In this document: positions 1-4,693 of the stretch, one piece after another
Layout: each line of letters begins with the position of its first letter
How positions within the stretch are numbered: the first letter of the stretch is position 1
Assembly (NCBI GenBank): GCA_030037035.1
Contig: JASHSA010000081.1
Coordinates: 1 to 6,493 of the forward strand
Length of the DNA stretch: 6,493 nucleotides
Reading direction: 5' to 3'
Source: Thermoplasmata archaeon
Lineage (GTDB): Archaea; Thermoplasmatota; Thermoplasmata; Lutacidiplasmatales; UBA184
Program-made: the position numbers and the translations under genes
Notes under the pieces: generated by a model
What the model was told of the DNA's origin: nothing
Database searches by the model: none
What the model saw: only the letters and a program-made list of their open reading frames with translations

Positions 1-15
1 AACCTCCGCGTTCAT
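1..15 (-). CDS. 5' end of a gene downstream of the ABC ATPase, probably ABC-2 type permease (partial)
   Basis: On the minus strand an ATG at 15-13 overlaps the TGA stop of the ABC ATPase gene (14-12) as ATGA, the usual arrangement of translationally coupled genes. Only five codons (M-N-A-E-V) lie in the window before it runs off the left edge. The product cannot be read from so little sequence. Established gene order makes an ABC-2 type membrane permease the likeliest candidate, because ATPases of this class are usually followed directly by their permease. That is inference from position alone. Confidence 0.5.
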
Positions 16-1007
16 CGCACGTCCTCGTCGACGAGGTCGAGGTAGACGTCCTCCAGCGACGTGCGCCGCTCGCGGACGGCCAGCTCGGCGTGCCCGGGGA
101 GCGCGGCGCGGACCTGCTCGAGCGTCGTCTCCGAGGTGCGCACGCGCAGCGTCAGGCGGGTCATCGGACCGAACTCCTCGCTCACGACCTTCGAGACCCC
201 CGGCAGCGCCCGGAGCGCGTCAACCTCCCTGTCCTCAAACCCGTACGCCTCGACCTCCAGCGTCCGGTCCCCGCCGACCAGCGACCGCAGGCCGTCGACC
301 GAGTCGCGGGCGACGATCCGTCCCTTGGAGAGGATCGCGAGCTTCGGACAGAGCTCCTCCGCCTCGAACATGTAGTGGGTCGTCAGGAAGATCGTGACGC
401 CGTCGCCGACGAGCGAGCGGATCAGCTTGCGCGTCTCCCGCGCGCTCTTCGGGTCGAGCCCGATCGTCGGTTCGTCCAGGAAGAGGATCTCGGGCCGGTG
501 GAGGATCCCCCGCGCCAGATGGAGCTTCTGCTTCATCCCCCGCGAGTACTCCTCGACGCGCCGGTCGGCGGCGTTCTCGAGGTCGACGCGCGCCAGGACC
601 TCGCGGATGCGGGCGTCCCGCTCGGCGAGCGGTACTCCGTAGAGGTCGGCGAAGTAGCGCAGGTTGTCGCGGCCGCTGATCCGGTTGTAGAGCCCGCGCT
701 CGCCTCCGAGGACGAGCCCCATCCTCGGGCGGAGCCAGTCGGTCTCCTTCGTCACGTCGTGCCCGAGCACCAGCGCGGTGCCGGAGGTCGGCAGCAGGAG
801 GGTCGAGAGGATCTTCGTGAACGTCGTCTTGCCCGCCCCGTTCGGACCGAGGAGCCCGAAGATCGCGCCGCGCTCGACCGTCAGGTCGACGCCCTTCAGC
901 GCCTCGGTCCTCGTCTTCTCGCGGAACAAGAACCCCTTGCGGCTCTCGAAGACGCGACGTACGTCCGTCGCTTGGATGGCCGGAGCATCACGGGACGCTA
1001 GGCTCAT
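12..1007 (-). CDS. ABC-2 type transporter ATP-binding protein
   Basis: Nucleotide-binding subunit (331 aa) of an ABC exporter, expected to sit on the inner face of the membrane and power an ABC-2 permease; the substrate cannot be told. Visible motifs: Walker A GPNGAGKTT (residues 54-62), signature YSRGMKQ (154-160), Walker B EILFLDEP (173-180), D-loop GLDP (183-186) and switch histidine H211 in TTH. The Q-loop position in GLVLGGERGLY (97-107) has Gly instead of Gln, which I recall as common in this subgroup. Residues from about 240 to the end form the extra C-terminal domain typical of such ATPases (DUF4162-like), ending SLEDVYLDLV. The reading frame stays open upstream to 1247, but that N-terminal stretch is low-complexity and would overlap the divergent E1alpha start. 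I chose ATG 1007 because conserved sequence begins just after it and a TATA-like element lies about 29 bases upstream; ATG 1025 (six residues longer) is the alternative. Confidence 0.93.
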   Translation of the reverse strand: MSLASRDAPAIQATDVRRVFESRKGFLFREKTRTEALKGVDLTVERGAIFGLLGPNGAGKTTFTKILSTLLLPTSGTALVLGHDVTKETDWLRPRMGLVLGGERGLYNRISGRDNLRYFADLYGVPLAERDARIREVLARVDLENAADRRVEEYSRGMKQKLHLARGILHRPEILFLDEPTIGLDPKSARETRKLIRSLVGDGVTIFLTTHYMFEAEELCPKLAILSKGRIVARDSVDGLRSLVGGDRTLEVEAYGFEDREVDALRALPGVSKVVSEEFGPMTRLTLRVRTSETTLEQVRAALPGHAELAVRERRTSLEDVYLDLVDEDVR

Positions 1008-1030
1008 GGGGGCGGTGCGCAGCATCGAGA

Positions 1031-1041
1031 GAGTACTTGAG
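1031..1041 (-). promoter_or_regulatory. Weak TATA-like element for the ABC transporter genes
   Basis: Read on the minus strand this is CTCAAGTACTC, centred about 29 bases upstream of the ATG at 1007. That spacing is close to the other two promoters in the window and would give a leaderless or nearly leaderless mRNA. The match to the archaeal TATA consensus is poor, so it rests mainly on position. A GGAGGT just upstream (1053-1048 on the minus strand) could act as a ribosome site only if transcription started further up. Confidence 0.3.
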
Positions 1042-1048
1042 AGGTGAA

Positions 1049-1085
1049 CCTCCCCGGCAGGAGATGGGACGGTCCTCCGGGGAGG
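1049..1085. repeat. Perfect 9-bp inverted repeat in the divergent promoter region
   Basis: CCTCCCCGG at 1049-1057 is exactly complementary to CCGGGGAGG at 1077-1085, with a 19-base spacer. Two shorter palindromes share its arms: GAGGT-GA-ACCTC at 1041-1052 and CCTCC-GG-GGAGG at 1074-1085. The segment lies just upstream of the putative ABC promoter and about 115 bases upstream of the E1alpha TATA box. It is probably untranscribed, so a protein-binding site is more likely than an RNA hairpin. The repeat is a fact of the sequence; a regulatory role is inference, and chance is possible in such GC-rich DNA. The rest of 1008-1236 shows no gene. Confidence 0.45.
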
Positions 1086-1199
1086 CGTTCCGTCCGCGAC
1101 GACGGCCGAGGACCCCCCTGGCGCGCACAGTCTCCCGCGTCCCCCGGCAGGCGAGCCCCGCGACCCACCCTCGACGGCGCCTCTCCGGGTGCCCCCACG

Positions 1200-1206
1200 C
1201 TTATAG
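1200..1206 (+). promoter_or_regulatory. TATA box of the 2-oxoacid dehydrogenase operon
   Basis: CTTATAG stands out as an AT-rich island in a very GC-rich region. Its centre is about 34 bases before the GTG start at 1237, so transcription should start roughly 5-10 bases ahead of the start codon. The TAG inside the box (1204-1206) is in frame with E1alpha and closes that frame, so translation cannot begin further upstream. It shares the nine bases ACGCTTWTA (1197-1205) with the promoter at 4659-4667. Confidence 0.7.
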
Positions 1207-1236
1207 GCCGGGGCTTCGTCGGAGAGAGCGAGCGCA

Positions 1237-2313
1237 GTGTCGACCACAACCCCCCGGCCGGTGGAGGCCCCGGCAGCCCCCGACGCGCTCGCCGGCCCGC
1301 GCCTCGTTCAGGCGTACCGCACCATGGTCCTCGCGCGAGCCCTGGACGAGCGATGCCTCTCGCTCCAGCGCCAGGGGCGGATCGGGTTCTACGCGCCCCA
1401 CGCCGGCCAGGAAGCGACGCTCGTCGGCTCGGCGCTCGCGCTCGAGCCGGAGGACTGGGTCTTCCCGGCGTACCGCGAGCTCACGGTCGCGCTCGTCCGC
1501 GGGGTCCCGCTCCAGGGGATCTTCGACCAGCTGTTCGGCAACGCGAGGGACCTTTCGAAGGGTCGCCAGATGCCGAACCACTTTGCCTTCCGGGACCAGC
1601 ACTTCGTCTCGGCGTCCAGTCCGATCGGCACCCAGATCTCTCAAGCCGTGGGCGCGGCGATGGCGGCGAAGTACCGCAAGGGGTCGCTCGCCACGATCGC
1701 CTACTTTGGCGACGGCGCGACCAGCTCGAACGACTTTCACGCCGGAATGAACTTCGCCGGCGTCTTCCGCGCGCCGACGATCTTCCTCTGCCAGAACAAC
1801 GAATGGGCGATCTCGCTCCCGCGCGAGCGACAGACCCGCAGCGCGACGCTTGCGATGAAGGCGGAGGCGTACGGCTTCCCGGGCGTGGTCGTCGACGGGA
1901 ACGACCTGCGCGCCGTGCACGCGGCGGTCCGCGCCGCGCGGGCTCGGGCCCTCGCCGGCGAGGGTCCGACCCTCATCGAGGCCCAGGTCTACCGTTTCGG
2001 ACCCCACTCGACCTCCGACGACCCGCACCGCTACCGCAGCGACGCCCAGGTCGAGGAGGCCCGGCGGCGGGACCCGCTGCTTCGTCTCAAGATGGAGCTC
2101 GTCGGCGCCGGCCTGCTGAACGACGAGGCGGAGGCGAAGTACGCGGAGGAGGCCCGCGCCGAGATCGCGGCCGCGATCGGGCAGGCGGAGGCGGCCGCTC
2201 CGGTCGAGCCGCTCTCGCTGTTCGACGACGTCTTCGCGCGCCCGAGCCGACGCCTCGAAGAGGAGCGCGCCGCCTGCCGGGCCGAGCTCGAGGCGAGGAA
2301 AGGCCCCGCGTGA
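1237..2313 (+). CDS. 2-oxoacid dehydrogenase E1 component, alpha subunit (branched-chain type likely)
   Basis: Alpha subunit (358 aa, normal length) of the thiamine-diphosphate-dependent E1 of a 2-oxoacid dehydrogenase complex. With E1beta it decarboxylates a 2-oxoacid and reductively acylates the lipoyl group of E2 in the cytoplasm. The cofactor motif runs from GDG (158-160) to NN (187-188) with the standard 26-residue gap. Residues S127, P129, T132 and Q133 match the potassium site known in human branched-chain E1alpha. The loop YRFGPHSTSDD (252-262) and DLSKGRQMP (105-113) also resemble that enzyme more than pyruvate dehydrogenase. Within the cofactor motif the common TSEGD reads TSSND (162-166). 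The GTG at 1237 is chosen because an in-frame stop lies at 1204-1206 and the conserved N-terminal helix (QAYRTMVLARALDER) precedes any later start. Databases may label such genes pdhA, bkdA1 or acoA; the substrate is not proven by sequence. Confidence 0.95.
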   Translation: MSTTTPRPVEAPAAPDALAGPRLVQAYRTMVLARALDERCLSLQRQGRIGFYAPHAGQEATLVGSALALEPEDWVFPAYRELTVALVRGVPLQGIFDQLFGNARDLSKGRQMPNHFAFRDQHFVSASSPIGTQISQAVGAAMAAKYRKGSLATIAYFGDGATSSNDFHAGMNFAGVFRAPTIFLCQNNEWAISLPRERQTRSATLAMKAEAYGFPGVVVDGNDLRAVHAAVRAARARALAGEGPTLIEAQVYRFGPHSTSDDPHRYRSDAQVEEARRRDPLLRLKMELVGAGLLNDEAEAKYAEEARAEIAAAIGQAEAAAPVEPLSLFDDVFARPSRRLEEERAACRAELEARKGPA

Positions 2314-3287
2314 GCGAACTGACGCTCGTCCAGGCGATCAACCGCGGCCTGCAGGAGGCGATGCGCGCCGACCCGGACGTCATCGTGCTCGGCGAGGACG
2401 TCGGCGTCAACGGCGGGGTCTTCCGGGCGACCGAGGGCCTCTTCAAGGAGTTCGGCGCGGACCGGGTCCTTGACACCCCGCTCTCCGAGACCGGGATCGT
2501 CGGCTCGGCGATCGGGATGGCGCTCTACGGGCTGAAGCCGGTCGCCGAGATCCAGTTCCTCGACTTCATCTACCCGGCGTTCGACCAGATCGTCAGCGAG
2601 CTGTCGAAGATGCGCTATCGCTCCGGGGGCCAGTACCCCTGCCACGTCGTGATCCGCACGCCGTACGGCGGCGGGATCAAGGGCGGCCTCTACCACTCGC
2701 AGAGCACCGAGGCGTACTTCTGCCACACCGCGGGGCTCAAGGTCGTCGTCCCGTCGACCCCCGCGGACGCGAAGGGGATGCTCCTCAGCGCGATCGCCGA
2801 CGAGGACCCGGTGATCTTCCTCGAGCCCAAGCGGATCTACCGTTCCGTGACCGGCGAGGTCCCCGACGGGGACCACCGCGTCCCGTTCGGCTCCGCGCGC
2901 ACGGTCCGCGCCGGCACCGACGTGAGCATCTTCGCCTACGGCGCGATGGTCCCGCCGGCGACCGAGGCGGCCACGACGCTGGAGGCGGAGGGGGTCCACG
3001 CCGAGGTCGTCGACCTCAGGAGCCTCGTGCCCCTCGACGAGGAGTCGGTCCTCGCCTCGGTCGGCAAGACCGGCCGCGCGGTCGTCGTCCACGAGGCGGC
3101 GAGGTTCTGCGGCTTCGGCGCGGAGGTCGCCGCGCTCCTCGCGGAGAAGGCGTTCTACTCGCTGAAGGCCCCGATCGCGCGCGTCACCGGCTACGATACG
3201 CCGTTCCCGTACGCGCTCGAGAACGTCTACCTGCCCGGGGCCGAGCGGATCGCGGCGGCCGCCCGGGCCGCCGTTCGAGCGTCGTAG
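2310..3287 (+). CDS. 2-oxoacid dehydrogenase E1 component, beta subunit
   Basis: Beta subunit (325 aa, typical length) of E1, which pairs with the alpha subunit as an alpha2beta2 tetramer and supplies the other half of the thiamine diphosphate site. Visible features: VLGEDVG (26-32), TPLSE (56-60) with the glutamate E60 that activates the cofactor in this family, the core segment QFLDFIYPAFDQI (82-94), RTPYGGG (116-122), and the histidine at 129 in YHSQSTEAYF. A transketolase C-terminal domain follows from about residue 195, ending with TPFPYALENVYLPG (297-310). The GTG start overlaps the E1alpha stop as GTGA, so translation is coupled; GAGGAAAGG at 2295-2303 is a plausible ribosome site. The frame is open far upstream through E1alpha, but that is a by-product of high GC: the conserved start ELTLVQAINRGL fixes the true N-terminus. 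Substrate is shared with E1alpha, branched-chain type likely. Confidence 0.95.
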   Translation: MSELTLVQAINRGLQEAMRADPDVIVLGEDVGVNGGVFRATEGLFKEFGADRVLDTPLSETGIVGSAIGMALYGLKPVAEIQFLDFIYPAFDQIVSELSKMRYRSGGQYPCHVVIRTPYGGGIKGGLYHSQSTEAYFCHTAGLKVVVPSTPADAKGMLLSAIADEDPVIFLEPKRIYRSVTGEVPDGDHRVPFGSARTVRAGTDVSIFAYGAMVPPATEAATTLEAEGVHAEVVDLRSLVPLDEESVLASVGKTGRAVVVHEAARFCGFGAEVAALLAEKAFYSLKAPIARVTGYDTPFPYALENVYLPGAERIAAAARAAVRAS

Positions 3288-3298
3288 GGGGGCGCACG

Positions 3299-4615
3299 AT
3301 GGCCTACGAGTTCCGGCTCCCCGACATCGGAGAGGGGGTCGCCGAGGGGGAGGTCGTCCGGTGGTTCGTCAAGGAGGGCGAGAGCGTCCAGGAGGACGCG
3401 CCGCTGGTCAGCGTGCTGACCGACAAGGCGAACGTCGAGATCCCGTCGCCGAAGAGCGGCAAGGTCCTGAAGCTCCACGCCCACGTCGGCGACAAGGTGA
3501 AGGTCGGGGGGCTGCTCGTCACGATCGACGCACCCGGAGGGGCGCCGGCCGCCTCCGCTCTCGCCTCGTCGTCCGGCGCCGCGCCCCCTGCATCCGCGTC
3601 GGCCGCCGCCTCCGCCGGGCAACGTCCGGCGAGCGCGCCCGGCGGGCCGGGCCCCTCCGTCGCTCCGTCGCAGGGACCGGCCCTCGCGAGCCCGTACGTG
3701 CGGCGTCTCGCCGCCGAGAAAGGGATCGACCTCTCCCGCGTGCGCGGCAGCGGGCCGGGCGGCCGTATCGTAGAAGCGGACCTCGAACGGCCGACGGGGA
3801 GCGCCGCCGCGTCCGCGGCGCTCCCTGCCCCGACGCTGCCTTCCCCCTCGAAGGGGCCGCCTCCCTCCCCCGCCGGGGGCCCGGCCCCGTCCGCGCCGCC
3901 CGCCGCCGAGATCGCCGAACGGGTCCCGATCCGCGGGCTGCGCCGCGTGATCGCCGAGCACATGGCCGAGGCGACGCACCGTGCCGCCCACTTCACGTAC
4001 GTCGAGGAGGTCGACGTCTCCGAGCTCGTGCACCTGCGCGAGCGCATGGCAAAGCACGTCGAGAAGCAGGGGCTCCGGCTGACGTACCTCCCGTTCGTCC
4101 TCAAAGGCGTCCTCGCCGGGCTTCGGGCGCACCCGCGTCTGAACGCTACGATGGACGACGAGCACAACGAGCTGCTCGTCCGGTCCGCCTACCATCTCGG
4201 CATCGCGACCGCCGCCCCGGACGGGCTGATCGTCCCCGTGGTCCGGAACGCCGACCAGAAGAGCATCATTCAGCTCGCCCGCGCGATCCAGGACCTATCG
4301 GAGCGGGGACGGGCGGGCAAGCTCCAGCGGGCGGAGCTCAGCGGCAGCACGTTCACGATCTCGAGCCTCGGGGCCCTGGGGGGGGTCCTCGCGACGCCGA
4401 TCCTGAACTACCCGGAGGTCGCGATCCTCGGGGTGCACAAGATCCAGCGCCGTCCCGTCTACCGCGCCGACGGCACGATCGGGCCGGCGGAGCTGATGAA
4501 CCTCTCCGTCTCGCTCGACCACCGCGTCCTCGACGGCTACGAAGGGGCCCAATTCCTCGCGACGGTGAAGTCGTACCTCGAGGAGCCCCACCAGCTCTTC
4601 GCCGAGCTCGCCTGA
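3299..4615 (+). CDS. 2-oxoacid dehydrogenase E2 component, dihydrolipoyl acyltransferase
   Basis: Core enzyme (438 aa) that takes the acyl group from E1 on a swinging lipoyl arm and passes it to CoA. Domains in order: one lipoyl domain (1-76) with lipoylation site K43 in TDKAN; an Ala/Pro/Ser linker (77-127); a peripheral-subunit-binding domain (about 130-165, ASPYVRRLAAEKGIDL...GRIVEADL); a second Pro-rich linker (166-203); and the acyltransferase domain (207-438) with active-site DHRVLDG (H408, D412) and the CoA-side motif TFTISSLGALGG (351-362). HFTYVEEVDVSELVHLRE (231-248) resembles the human branched-chain E2 more than acetyltransferases. ATG 3299 lies 11 bases after the E1beta stop, behind a G-rich stretch, and starts exactly at the lipoyl domain. 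The Thermoplasma acidophilum homologue is known to assemble into a large core. The binding domain implies an E3 partner, but none is encoded here; lipoate attachment also needs genes elsewhere. Confidence 0.96.
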   Translation: MAYEFRLPDIGEGVAEGEVVRWFVKEGESVQEDAPLVSVLTDKANVEIPSPKSGKVLKLHAHVGDKVKVGGLLVTIDAPGGAPAASALASSSGAAPPASASAAASAGQRPASAPGGPGPSVAPSQGPALASPYVRRLAAEKGIDLSRVRGSGPGGRIVEADLERPTGSAAASAALPAPTLPSPSKGPPPSPAGGPAPSAPPAAEIAERVPIRGLRRVIAEHMAEATHRAAHFTYVEEVDVSELVHLRERMAKHVEKQGLRLTYLPFVLKGVLAGLRAHPRLNATMDDEHNELLVRSAYHLGIATAAPDGLIVPVVRNADQKSIIQLARAIQDLSERGRAGKLQRAELSGSTFTISSLGALGGVLATPILNYPEVAILGVHKIQRRPVYRADGTIGPAELMNLSVSLDHRVLDGYEGAQFLATVKSYLEEPHQLFAELA

Positions 4616-4661
4616 GGCTCCGGAGGCGCTCCGCCAACGGTACGGGACGCCCCCGCCGACG

Positions 4662-4668
4662 CTTTTAA
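4662..4668 (+). promoter_or_regulatory. TATA box of the NHL surface protein gene
   Basis: CTTTTAA is the clearest AT-rich stretch in the 78-base gap after E2. Its centre is about 29 bases before the ATG at 4694, which predicts a leaderless or nearly leaderless transcript; no ribosome-binding sequence is seen before the start. It shows that the surface protein gene can be transcribed separately from the dehydrogenase operon. It shares ACGCTTWTA with the operon promoter. Confidence 0.7.
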
Positions 4669-4693
4669 CGCGGAACGCGGTGCGCCGTCTCCG

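Noticed and set aside
1008..1247. N-terminal extension of the ABC ATPase frame to an ATG at 1247 (80 more residues)
   Set aside because: The extra residues are Gly/Arg/Pro-rich without similarity to the family, run through the divergent promoter and overlap the E1alpha start. High GC keeps frames open by chance.
1044..2309. Open frame upstream of E1beta that would give a 747-residue protein
   Set aside because: It is the out-of-frame shadow of E1alpha, with Arg/Pro/Gly-rich composition. The E1beta family start and the GTGA overlap place the real start at 2310.
2031..3092. Minus-strand open frame opposite E1beta
   Set aside because: This is an antisense shadow of a well-conserved enzyme gene, with charged low-complexity translation and no motifs.
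3539..3700. Low-complexity Ala/Ser/Pro stretch in E2 as a possible insertion or frameshift
   Set aside because: It sits exactly between the lipoyl and subunit-binding domains, where E2 enzymes normally have flexible Ala/Pro linkers, and the frame continues intact on both sides.
4618..4633. Small hairpin after E2 (CTCCGGAG palindrome and CGGAG/CTCCG arms) as a terminator
   Set aside because: The stems are only 4-5 bp and no T-rich tract follows; the only T run (4663-4666) belongs to the next gene's TATA box. Archaeal terminators are usually T-rich.
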